From Chitinophagaceae bacterium (lineage in GTDB: Bacteria; Bacteroidota; Bacteroidia; Chitinophagales; Chitinophagaceae), in contig JADKHN010000001.1 in the NCBI GenBank assembly GCA_016721725.1, positions 868,001 through 932,000 of the forward strand: a stretch of DNA of 64,000 bases, written 5' to 3'. Under the pieces are notes generated by a model, which saw only the letters and a program-made list of their open reading frames with translations, had not been told where the DNA came from and ran no database searches. Shown in pieces: positions 7,787 through 15,891 of the stretch. The position numbers and the translations under genes were made by a program. How positions within the stretch are numbered: the first letter of the stretch is position 1; the number at the start of each line of letters is the position of its first letter.

Positions 7787-8290
7787 TTACCGGTTTTGTT
7801 TTAGTTTGATCTGTCTTTCGATGAAACCGCTCAACCGGTATCTGGCCAGGGTCTCCGGTTCCAGGTGTGAAGCGCCGTTGATGAGTTGCAGGCAGGAGGG
7901 GCTTTTGCAGCTGCACAAAAAGGGCTGGGCCATTTCCCACTCGGTGCTGGGATAAAAGAAGGTCAGTTCATCGCCGGGTTCCAGCGCTTTCAGGCAGATC
8001 AGCTGAAAAGTATCCGTATTGAAAAAAACCGTGGGTTCGCAACTGTGATTGATGTATTGAAGAAATTCAGGGACCAGGGTGATATGCCTGTCCACCCCGG
8101 TTTGAACGGTCAGGTAGGTGGCGAAGTTCTGGGTGATACCGGCATGAAAAGCGCAGATCACTTCACCCGTCGAGAATGGAATCGCTGCGTGCAGGGATTG
8201 CTGGCCTGTCCCGGTGTGACGAAGCACATGGGCGACCTGGTGCCGGCTGACCACGAGCTTTTCTTCAGATTGAAGGGTGTTGATTGACAT
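7787..8290 (-). CDS. stand-alone SET-domain methyltransferase
   Basis: 167 residues, essentially one SET domain. Visible landmarks are HAAIPFSTGEVICAF (the first SET strands), INHSCEPTVFF (the SAM/pseudoknot motif NHSCxPT), LEPGDELTFFYPSTEW (the GDELTxxY motif with its catalytic Tyr) and a post-SET-like CSCKSPSCLQL. SET enzymes transfer methyl groups from S-adenosylmethionine to lysine side chains or, rarely, other amines. It is first in the operon with two ATP-grasp enzymes, the second of which carries its own SET domain. Bacterial SET proteins are often thought of as acquired from eukaryotes or their symbionts; the local context here argues instead for a dedicated pathway. Its target is unknown. 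Confidence 0.83.
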   Translation of the reverse strand: MSINTLQSEEKLVVSRHQVAHVLRHTGTGQQSLHAAIPFSTGEVICAFHAGITQNFATYLTVQTGVDRHITLVPEFLQYINHSCEPTVFFNTDTFQLICLKALEPGDELTFFYPSTEWEMAQPFLCSCKSPSCLQLINGASHLEPETLARYRLSGFIERQIKLKQNR

Positions 8291-8442
8291 GCGGGTTAGA
8301 ACGGGATAAACAGTAAAGGTTTAACCGGTTTCTTTTATTCAGTAAATGTATTAAACAATGGTCTATAAAAAGGGCTGAATAAACGATGATCCGGATAAGT
8401 GGATTAAATGCGGTTATATGTGAATAACGATATGATTTATTT

Positions 8443-8538
8443 TTTACCACAAAGGGCACAAAAGGAGGATATCACCAAGTAAACAAGGGTGGATTTCGGT
8501 AATCTTTGTATAAAACGCTTTGTGTCCTTTGTGGTAAA
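8443..8538. repeat. solo palindromic element, ACCACAAAG family
   Basis: Two 20-base arms at 8443-8462 and 8519-8538 are inverted copies with 19 of 20 matches (TTTACCACAAAGGGCACAAA type). The 56 bases between hold no gene. The same arm family recurs at 21418-21522, 22715-22829, around the GxxExxY gene at 24513-25083, and as halves near 32090 and 47869. The right arm supplies the likely -33 box of psuK. Confidence 0.85.
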
Positions 8539-8561
8539 ACAATCATTGCTTCTTACCTTTA
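8528..8561 (+). promoter_or_regulatory. probable psuK promoter
   Basis: TTTG at 8528-8531 and TACCTTTA at 8554-8561 resemble the Bacteroidota boxes TTTG and TAnnTTTG (one mismatch, spacing 22, slightly long). Transcription would begin close to the ATG at 8566, giving almost no leader. Confidence 0.4.
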
Positions 8562-8565
8562 CTAC

Positions 8566-9492
8566 ATGTCAAATCCCGTCATCTGTATCGGCGCGGCCCT
8601 GGTCGATGAACTCTTTCATGCCACCGGAGAGATGCTGCTGGCCACCACCAACAATGCGAGCGTAACCAAGACTGCCGGTGGGGTTAGCCGAAATATCGCC
8701 CACCAGCTGGCTATCCTGGGAGTGCCCGTTCAGCTGATCAGTGTTTTTGGAGATGACAGCGACGGCGACTGGCTGAAACAGACCTGTACATCAGCCGGGG
8801 TCAAACTGGACGCCTCCATCACCCGAAAAGGATTAAGCGGCAAGTATACCGGCATCCTGAATGAAGACGGATCACTGTTCTCGGCCTTTCTGACCAATGC
8901 GGCCAATCACCTGATCACGCCCGAACACCTGGAGCGTCACCGGGAATTATTGAATACCGCTTCCTACCTGCTGGCAGACGCCAATATAAATGTCGATACC
9001 GCGCAATGGTTATTGTCTTTCAGCAAGGAGACGGGAATACCTTTTATCATTGAGCCCGTTTCGGTTCCCCCGGCGATGAAGTACAAGGAGGCGAATCTCG
9101 AAGGACTTCACCTCATCACGCCCAATGAAGACGAGTTACCGGTTCTTTGCTCAGAAAGCGCCTTCCTCACCCAATTACAAGTGGAAGAACTGCTGAACCG
9201 TGGTGTGGAACAGATCTGGCTGCACAACGGCAAACACGGATCTGCCTTATATACCAAAGAAAAGGCAGTGACCCTGCACGCGCCCCTGATCGAGGTGGTG
9301 GATTGTACCGGGGCCGGCGACGGCTCCTTATCCGGCTTCCTGCTGGCCAGGCATTTGGGCCGCGAAGGGCTGGACTGCCTGAAGCTGGCACATACCCTTT
9401 CGGCTGAGATCCTGCAGGTCAATGGCGCCATCGCCACCCACCTCAACCAGGAAAAACTGCTGAGCCTGGTCCATAAATATTATCCAGATTAA
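8566..9492 (+). CDS. psuK: pseudouridine kinase, PfkB family
   Basis: 308 residues of the ribokinase/PfkB fold. It starts MSNPVICIGAALVDE, has the N-terminal PfkB signature area AGGVSRNIAHQLAILG (GG.xxNxA) and the C-terminal signature VVDCTGAGDGSLSGFL, where the Asp of GAGD is the catalytic base. It would phosphorylate pseudouridine to pseudouridine 5'-phosphate. The assignment to PsuK rather than another sugar kinase rests on the next gene, which is a pseudouridine-5'-phosphate glycosidase, the second step of the pathway. An upstream start at 8506 exists but its first 20 residues come from the palindromic repeat, so ATG 8566 is preferred. Confidence 0.88.
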   Translation: MSNPVICIGAALVDELFHATGEMLLATTNNASVTKTAGGVSRNIAHQLAILGVPVQLISVFGDDSDGDWLKQTCTSAGVKLDASITRKGLSGKYTGILNEDGSLFSAFLTNAANHLITPEHLERHRELLNTASYLLADANINVDTAQWLLSFSKETGIPFIIEPVSVPPAMKYKEANLEGLHLITPNEDELPVLCSESAFLTQLQVEELLNRGVEQIWLHNGKHGSALYTKEKAVTLHAPLIEVVDCTGAGDGSLSGFLLARHLGREGLDCLKLAHTLSAEILQVNGAIATHLNQEKLLSLVHKYYPD

Positions 9493-9590
9493 AAGACATT
9501 GAGTGAATAAAGAAACAACAATTGTTTTTCTGCTACGTGTCAGGGAACTGAAGTTCAGTTTACAGTAGTACAAAAGCCTAATCAAGGCTG

Positions 9591-9695
9591 CCCGGTCCCG
9601 ATAGCTATCGGGAGCGGTAATGATTGCCGGGTGTCTTTTTTGCCCGCCCCGACGAGCGTAGCGGAACTCGGGGGTTCTTTTGGGCAAGCAAAAAA
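9591..9695. repeat. palindromes in front of psuG
   Basis: A perfect 18-base palindrome TCCCGATAGCTATCGGGA (9596-9613) is followed by a second inverted repeat whose outer arms are TTTTTTGCCC (from about 9636) and GGGCAAGCAAAAAA (to about 9695). The CCCGATAGCTATCGGG core also occurs at 32020-32036, at 62530-62546 and, damaged, near 28132. These are interspersed elements; the U-rich arms could act as a weak terminator after psuK. Confidence 0.7.
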
Positions 9696-9715
9696 GTAAA
9701 AAAGAAAAATAACAA

Positions 9716-10495
9716 ATGAACCAATTTATAACACTTACAAAAGAGGTTGAAGCTGCTTTATTTGACAAACAGCCGATCGTCGCCCTTGAATCCACCATCA
9801 TATCCCACGGGATGCCCTACCCGAAGAATGTGGAGACCGCGCTTGCGGTAGAAGAGGTAGTTCGTGCAAACGGCGCCATTCCGGCAACCATCGCCATCTT
9901 CAACGGACAATGCCATGTGGGGATGAGCAGGGAGGAGATCGGATATTTCGGGCAGGCGAAGGGTGTCTGGAAAGTGAGTCTGCGTGACATACCCTACGTG
10001 ATCAGTAAAAAGCTCTACGGGGCCACCACGGTCGCCGCCACCATGCGTATCGCGGATATGGCCGGGATCAGGATCTTTGTTACCGGTGGAATCGGAGGCG
10101 TACACCGGGGCGCCGAGACGAGCATGGACATTTCGGCCGATCTCACCGAGATGGGCCAGACCTCCGTGGCGGTCGTCTCTGCCGGGGTGAAATCGATACT
10201 CGACATTGGCCTCACGCTGGAATACCTGGAAACAAAAGGCATCCCCGTCATCACCTTCGGCCAGGATGAATTCCCCAGTTTCTATTCCCGCAAAAGCGGG
10301 TTCGCAGCACCGTTAAGACTGGATACACCGGCGGAGATCACGGCCTTGCTGGATACCAAATGGAAACTCGGTTTAACGGGTTCCGTACTCATCGCCAACC
10401 CGGTACCCTCGGAACAGGAGATAGGACCAGAAGAGATGGAAGGCCATATTCAGCAGGCCCTGGCCGCAGCCAAAGAAAAAGCAGGTCCTGGGTAA
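9716..10495 (+). CDS. psuG: pseudouridine-5'-phosphate glycosidase, prematurely ended
   Basis: 259 residues matching PsuG from its start: PIVALESTIISHGMPYP, TIAIFNGQCHVG, KLYGATTVAATM, FVTGGIGGVHRGAETSMDISADL, GVKSILDIG and ITFGQDEFPSFY. PsuG splits pseudouridine 5'-phosphate into uracil and ribose 5-phosphate using a metal and an active-site Lys and Glu, and these regions are present. Family members run to about 300-310 residues; here the frame stops at TAA 10493-10495, and the missing tail is found just downstream in pieces. It follows psuK by 223 bases and completes the two-step pathway on paper. The lost last helix may harm folding, if the break is real. Confidence 0.9.
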   Translation: MNQFITLTKEVEAALFDKQPIVALESTIISHGMPYPKNVETALAVEEVVRANGAIPATIAIFNGQCHVGMSREEIGYFGQAKGVWKVSLRDIPYVISKKLYGATTVAATMRIADMAGIRIFVTGGIGGVHRGAETSMDISADLTEMGQTSVAVVSAGVKSILDIGLTLEYLETKGIPVITFGQDEFPSFYSRKSGFAAPLRLDTPAEITALLDTKWKLGLTGSVLIANPVPSEQEIGPEEMEGHIQQALAAAKEKAGPG

Positions 10496-10632
10496 AAAGT
10501 AACTCCTTCTTATTACAATACATCGCCCAACATACCAATGGCGAGAGCCTGGAAGCGAATATCGCGCTGATCAAACACAACGCGCAGGTTGGGGCAAAGA
10601 TCGCGGTGGCTTATGCGAAGCGGTCATCGTGA
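10496..10632 (+). pseudogene. detached C-terminal end of psuG
   Basis: Directly after the TAA the same frame continues KVTP, and from about 10507 the -1 frame reads FLLQYIAQHTNGESLEANIA and on to a TGA at 10630-10632. This is the normal PsuG ending (KxVTPFLL...T.GxSLxANIALxxNNAxxGAxIA). At least two small lesions are needed to explain it: the stop codon itself and a one-base loss in CCTTC near 10504-10509. Confidence 0.75.
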
Positions 10633-10685
10633 TGATGAACAACCCTTGAATCCCGGGTTTCAAAATACATTTAGGGAAGCGCATC

Positions 10686-11963
10686 CTAATTCAGTTTTCT
10701 CGGAAAGGCCCCCGGCCCCGGCATCTGGTAATTCGTTTCGATCCTTCGACGGGCATCGGTGATCGCGTAGATCAAACGATTGGGAACTTTTTCGGTCCAC
10801 TCCTGGACCTTCCAGTCGATCTCCTTCAGGATATTCTCGCGCATGTCATCCAGTCTCTTCTTATTGGTATAATAACTGCGCTGTATGGTGTACTTGACCA
10901 GCCGTTCAGCATCTGAATAGAATCGTTGCATATTATCGTTCAGTAAGGTCAGCGCGGAGACACCTTCGCTGGCCACCTGGTCCCAGTACTTGTTACCCGG
11001 GAATTTAAGTTGCATCGGACTCAGGTCCCTGGTGTCGATCGAATTATTGGATGAACCCTGCGATTGGCTGTTCGCCGGCGGAAACCGGTTGAGCATCGCA
11101 TTCACCTGTTCAGCCGTCTTTCGGACGGGTTGCCCGTTGATGATACTGTAGTCGAAAGGGTTATAGGTATCGTATTCCTGTTTGAAATAAGCCAGGGTTC
11201 CCCGGCTGGTATTGCTGATGAGATAGTACCGGTTGTGCTTACCGAAGCGGAACATGCCCCGTTCGATATTCAGGAAGAACTCATCGCTTTCGGAAGCTAC
11301 GTAGCGGACCAGGGAGGCGATCACCGTATCGCCGGTGAGGGTCTTGATCACGGTGCTGTCGAGCCGTTTGCCGTCATTGTATTTCAGGTAGTGAAGCACA
11401 TTGTTATCATAATCCCATTCATAAGCCAGGCCGTGCCGATTGCCGAACAGGTAATTGGCCTGCGAGAGTTGCCGCCCGGCTCTGCCATTCGTTCCCTCAT
11501 AAACGTCTACCAGACCCGTATAGCTGATCAGGCCCGTCTCGCTGTTGGTGGTCATATCCATACAAAAAAGCGTGGCAGGCTTGCCGCGGCAGGTGATGAG
11601 ACGCGAACCGCCGATCAGCTTCCGTTTATCGCCATCATAACTAAAGGTCCCGTTCATCAGTTCCCTGCCCGTTTCATCGTAGATCTTTCCGAACACCAGG
11701 GCGCCATTTGTAAAAAGACCTTCCTGCTCCAGGTAGAGCCTGCCGCCCGCCGACCTGGCATAGGCCCTGCCTTCTCCCTTCAGCAAGCCATTGACGAAAC
11801 TGCCTTCATATTCGCGGTTTTCCATCTGGGGTAGCCGCAGCCTTCCCTTGCCATTCACGCAATTGCCGGAAAGGCATTGTTTGCCGGTGAGGTTGACTGC
11901 CGGTTGGGATATTGACATCAAATGCATCAGGGACATACAAAACAGGAAAAGGGATCTTTTCAT
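10686..11963 (-). CDS. secreted MORN-repeat protein
   Basis: 425 residues from ATG 11963 (MKRSLFLFCMSLMHLM), a signal peptide ending near SISQPA. The first third has MORN-type repeats: GKGRLRLPQMENREYEG..VNGLLKGEGRAYA, then FTNGALVFGKIYDETGR and LMNGTFSYDGDKRKLIGG. A middle beta-rich segment follows, and the last 100 residues are helical and charged. MORN repeats form stacked hairpins used in lipid or protein contact. A longer start at 12056 lacks a signal peptide directly behind it and runs through a hairpin-rich leader, so it was not used. Divergent from the mannosidase gene. Exact role unknown. Confidence 0.78.
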   Translation of the reverse strand: MKRSLFLFCMSLMHLMSISQPAVNLTGKQCLSGNCVNGKGRLRLPQMENREYEGSFVNGLLKGEGRAYARSAGGRLYLEQEGLFTNGALVFGKIYDETGRELMNGTFSYDGDKRKLIGGSRLITCRGKPATLFCMDMTTNSETGLISYTGLVDVYEGTNGRAGRQLSQANYLFGNRHGLAYEWDYDNNVLHYLKYNDGKRLDSTVIKTLTGDTVIASLVRYVASESDEFFLNIERGMFRFGKHNRYYLISNTSRGTLAYFKQEYDTYNPFDYSIINGQPVRKTAEQVNAMLNRFPPANSQSQGSSNNSIDTRDLSPMQLKFPGNKYWDQVASEGVSALTLLNDNMQRFYSDAERLVKYTIQRSYYTNKKRLDDMRENILKEIDWKVQEWTEKVPNRLIYAITDARRRIETNYQMPGPGAFPRKLN

Positions 11964-12123
11964 GGAATAAAAGTAAGGAAATAGATCTTGCATGTGATGA
12001 TGAGGGGTTCTTCCCTCCCTCTCCGGGAGGGGGGACGTCAGATTCTTGCCGGTCACTTACAGAATCCCTTTTTTGTGTTGTATCTTTTGAACGGTAATCA
12101 GTTGAATCATCCAAACAGCATTT

Positions 12124-13416
12124 ATGAACCCGAGAACCCGAACCCTGATCGTTGGTTTGTTCCTATGGCAGATCATACAGCCATCTTTGGGACTGGCGCA
12201 AACCACCGCTCCTTTTTTCGGTAACATCGTTCCGGTGAATGGCTATGCCCGGGAGATGAACGGGGAGACCCTGAACTATTTTTCCGCCTTCCCCGATCAC
12301 GCAACACAATCCCTGCTGACCCGCGCAACGAACGGAACAAAATGGATCGAATGGGAGACCGGGCCGGTCCCCCGGAACCTGAAAGGGAAATATGTTTACT
12401 TCAGCTGGGTGGCGGCCCATTCATCCGGAACGAGCAGTGGCGTCCGGTATTTCGACCTCTACCTGGAGGATGAAAAACTCCTGACCTTTTCCACCTATCC
12501 GGCTCATCAACACCCGGACTGGATATTCACCGCGCCCGACAGTTCGGCCCTGGTATTTCAGCAAATGAAGCGGGATGCGGCCAACGATGCTCACGGTCTC
12601 GCCTACCTGCGCTTGCCCCTGAACCGGGTGAAACCCGGCAAGCCGGTCCGGTTAAAAGTGGTTGGGCAGGCGCAGAACAGCAACGACTGGTACATGACCT
12701 TTAAATTCTCCTTTGAAGAGAAGATCGAATTTCTGCCCATGCCCTTCCTGTTGAAAGACGGGCGGCAACCCATCGTGCTGAATGCCTTGCATTTCGGGAA
12801 GGATCAACCCATATCGGTTACCATCAACAATGCTGAAACATTCTCTTTTATACTGCGAAACGGGATCAACACCTTCGATGTGCCGGTAACGGCTGTGCAA
12901 CAACCAGACAGCATACGGATCACCGTACGATCCCCCGGAAGGGCTCCCGAAGAACGGTCTATACGCCTGGAGCCGGTCCGGTACCGCGAACTGCATTTTC
13001 TCCATCATTCCCATACGGATATCGGTTATTCAAACCTTCAGCCCGAAGTGATCGCCATCCACAACAGGAATATTGACGACGCTTTGCGGATGATCAGCAA
13101 AACAAAGGATTATCCTGAAGCGGCAAGGTTCAAATGGAACATTGAATCCTTATGGGCGGTGGAGAACTACCTGAAGATCGCGACACCGGCGCAAAAGGAA
13201 AACCTGGCCCGCGCGATCCGGGAAGGGAGCATCGGCCTTTCGGCCTTCTATGCCAACATCACCTCGGGACTCAGTCAACCAGAGGAACAGTTTCATTATA
13301 CGGATTATACAGACCGGTTAAAAAAAGAGCTGGGCATCCGGATCAACAGCGCCATGATATCGGATATTCCCGGATCAACCTGGACGATCGTCACCGCCTT
13401 TGCCAAAGCGGGGTAA
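12124..13416 (+). pseudogene. GH38-type alpha-mannosidase, N-terminal part before a frameshift
   Basis: Starts MNPRTRTLIVGLFLWQ with a signal peptide ending near GLAQ. A beta-sandwich N-terminal domain of about 270 residues precedes the GH38 catalytic start HFLHHSHTDIGYSNLQPEV, where the HxD pair binds zinc, and then WNIESLWAVENYL. The frame ends at TAA 13414-13416 in FAKAG, where related enzymes continue AG(V)RYFSSGPNY. Adding one G to the run at 13410-13413 restores the frame. With the two downstream parts the gene would run 12124-15462, about 1112 residues, a secreted or periplasmic enzyme that removes alpha-mannose from glycans. Confidence 0.8.
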
Positions 13417-15314
13417 GATATTTTTCCAGCGGACCGAATTATCTCGGTCCCAGTCATCCTTACCTGGGCGATCGCGTGGGGCATTTTGTGAGAACCTGGG
13501 GAGACAAGCCGGTCTGGTGGGTCTCTCCCTCGGGTGAAGAAAAGTTATTGTTCTGGACCGCCGGTCGGGGTTATTCGTCCTGGCATGGAACACCCATCGG
13601 CGGGATCGCCGATCGGGGCTATAAGAAGATCGCGGCCTACCTGAACGACCTGGATGCTTCCGGTTACCCATACGAGATGGTGCAATGGCGGTATAATATC
13701 GTGTCCGATAACGGTCCGATCGATTCCACGATAGCTGACTTTGTCAGGCAATGGAATGAAAAATACGCTTCTCCCAAGATCATTTTAAACACCACGGAAA
13801 AACTGTTTGAGGCCTTTGAACAAAAATACGGGAAGGAGATACCCGTCGTGAAGGGCGACATGACCCCTTATTGGGAAGACGGAGCCCTATCCACGGCCAA
13901 CGAAGAAGGCAGGACCCGGGTGAACAGCCTGCGGCTGCAGCAACTCACCACCTTGTATTCCATGGTGCAGCCCGGGCGATACGATCCCGATAAATTCTAT
14001 GAGGCCTGGCGGAATGTCTTGCTCTTCCAGGAACATACCTGGGGTGCGTATAATAGTATCTCAGAGCCGGATAAACCCTTTGTGACTGAGCAGTGGCGGA
14101 TCAAGCGGCAGTACCTGCTGGATGGCGAGGAGCAGGTCAATGCCCTGGAGAAGGACTGGCAGGAGCCGATCCGGGATCCCCGATCCGGGAAGATCGCCGT
14201 ATTCAATACCCTTTCCTGGAAAAGAAGCGGGCCGGTGGTCTTCAGCTCCCTGGTGAGCGGGAGATCGGTTGTTGACCCAAATGGGAAAAAGCGGCCCCTG
14301 CAGAAATTATCGGATGGCAATTATGTATTCATGGCAGAGGATGTACCCGCTTTAGGGACGGCGCTGTATGAAATATCCGGAGAGGCTGTAACAGAAACGA
14401 CCGGGGGTTTTGTCTCGACAGACAGCTCCCTGTCGAACGGCAGATTAACCGTTGAATGGAACAAAGAGAACGGCAGCATCATGAAATTACTGACACCCGA
14501 CCATTTCAATTATGCCGGTGAATTCAACCGGCAGGGACTGAACAGTTATTGGTATGTACCCGGGCTGGATCCGGCTGAAGCGGTCAGCAACGGAAAATTG
14601 CAGGTAGGGGTCACCGAAAGCGGACCGGTACAGACTACCATCACCATGACCTCATCCGCTCCCGGTGCTAATGGACTGGAAAGAAAGCTAACGCTTTATC
14701 GTGGCGGTGATGAACTGGAGATCGGGAATTACCTGGATAAGAAATCCATCAGGACCAAGGAAGCCGTGCATTATGGTTTCCCCTTCGATACGACATTCCG
14801 CAGGACCCTGGTGGATGCCGGCTACGGATCACAGCAATACCCGGGGGATCAGCTTCCCGGATCCAATGCGGATTATATCTATGGCCGTCGCTGGATGGAT
14901 GTATCGGGTATGGACAGGGGCATTCAGCTGATGTTGCTGGAATCGCCCATGATCGAACCGGGGAGTATGATCGATGAGCGCTTGAAGATCCACCAAAGCC
15001 ATAAGGAATGGAAAAAGGAAGGGACCCCGACCCCGTTTTGGTTCAGCTATGTGATGAACAACTACTGGCATACCAATTTCAAGATCGACCAGGACGGGAT
15101 CAACCGCAATAAATATGTATTGCGGCCTCACGGGATGTTCAGTTATGCCGAAACGGAAAAAAAGGCGGCCGCATTTGCACAACCCCTGGTTGGGGTGCCG
15201 GTCAACGCAGCCGTTATTTTCAATGAGGGATTATTCGAATTAAGCGATGACCACATCATGGTAACGAATGTATCTCCACTGGAAGGGGGCGTATTCCTGG
15301 TCCAGATTATATAA
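13413..15314 (+). pseudogene. GH38-type alpha-mannosidase, central and C-terminal part
   Basis: From GTA 13413 this frame carries on the mannosidase: VRYFSSGPNYLGPSHPY, KPVWWVSPSGEEKLLFW, the central helical bundle with QEHTWGAYNSISEPDKPF, then the beta domains (FNTLSWKRSGPVVF, GRLTVEWNKENGSI, YRGGDELEIGNYLDKK, GYGSQQYPGDQ). These are the GH38 mid and C-terminal regions including the glycan-recognising HTW segment. It has no start codon of its own that makes sense, because codons upstream of 13413 in this frame are out-of-frame reading of the N-terminal part. It ends early at TAA 15312-15314, and the final strand is in a third frame. Confidence 0.8.
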
Positions 15315-15462
15315 CCCGGAGCCCATGGTCCGGGAAACCCGTTTCAACTGGAAAGGGTTGAAGCCCGGATCCTTTGTCAATAAAAGTTCCGGTGAAAACC
15401 TCCCAACCGACACGCTTGTTAAAATGGCGGGCATGGGTGTTTCGGAATTTTTGGTGAAGTGA
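15304..15462 (+). pseudogene. GH38-type alpha-mannosidase, last ~50 residues after second frameshift
   Basis: After EGGVFLV the next expected residues (RLYNPEPMVRETRFNWKG) are found one base away, from AGA 15304 on, ending EFLVK and TGA 15460-15462. Removing one C from TCC at 15301-15303 joins the frames. Two separate single-base lesions in one gene suggest either true decay or sequence error. Confidence 0.75.
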
Positions 15463-15502
15463 TCAAGGCGGAATAAAACCAAGGTCTTTATTGATCAGAA
15501 AG

Positions 15503-15549
15503 AAAAAAGCCTGAAAACAACGCGGCTGCGTGTAATTCAGGCTTTTTTT
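15503..15549. terminator. bidirectional intrinsic terminator
   Basis: AAAAAAGCCTGAA (15503-15515) and TTCAGGCTTTTTTT (15536-15549) form a stem with A and T tracts on both sides. It can end the mannosidase transcript on the plus strand and the tRNA-Phe transcript on the minus strand. Confidence 0.85.
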
Positions 15550-15550
15550 G

Positions 15551-15623
15551 TGGTGTGGGGCGGGATCGAACCGCCGACACAAGGATTTTCAGTCCTTTGC
15601 TCTACCGACTGAGCTACCGCACC
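15551..15623 (-). tRNA. tRNA-Phe (GAA)
   Basis: The minus strand folds as a 73-nt tRNA: acceptor GGTGCGG pairing with CCACACC (one G-T), D arm GCTC..AGTCGGTAGA..GC, anticodon loop CTGAAAA with anticodon GAA, and T arm GGCGG-TTCGATC-CCGCC, discriminator A. CCA is not encoded. A terminator follows at once. Confidence 0.97.
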
Positions 15624-15771
15624 TTCGCTAAAGCTACGGTGCGCAAACGCACCATAGTCCCATTCGGGGCAGCAAAAATAGGGAAAATAGCTACCTGAAA
15701 AAAGAAAAACAGGTAAAATCTTAAGTTTCAGTGGTTTTTTTCAGACTAAAGCAAGATGTCGATCTGCCTTT

Positions 15772-15872
15772 ACATTGAACATTGAGTATTGAGCGTTGGG
15801 TATTGATTATTACAAGAAAAAGGAAAAAATATTCAATATTCAACTGATCAACGATCAATACTCAAGGCCATT
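15772..15872. repeat. ATTGAGTATTGA-type interspersed inverted repeat
   Basis: AACATTGAGTATTGAGCGTT near 15778 and its rough inverse CAACGATCAATACTCAA near 15848-15865 flank an AT-rich centre. It lies between recQ and tRNA-Phe; with the U-rich surroundings it fills the 268-base gap 15624-15891, where I see no gene. Confidence 0.6.
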
Positions 15873-15891
15873 TCGTTCTTTAAGGGCTTCA

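Noticed and set aside
13152..13412. First 87 codons of the 13152-15314 open frame as part of a protein
   Set aside because: They are an out-of-frame reading of the mannosidase catalytic region; the true coding part of that frame begins at about 13413.
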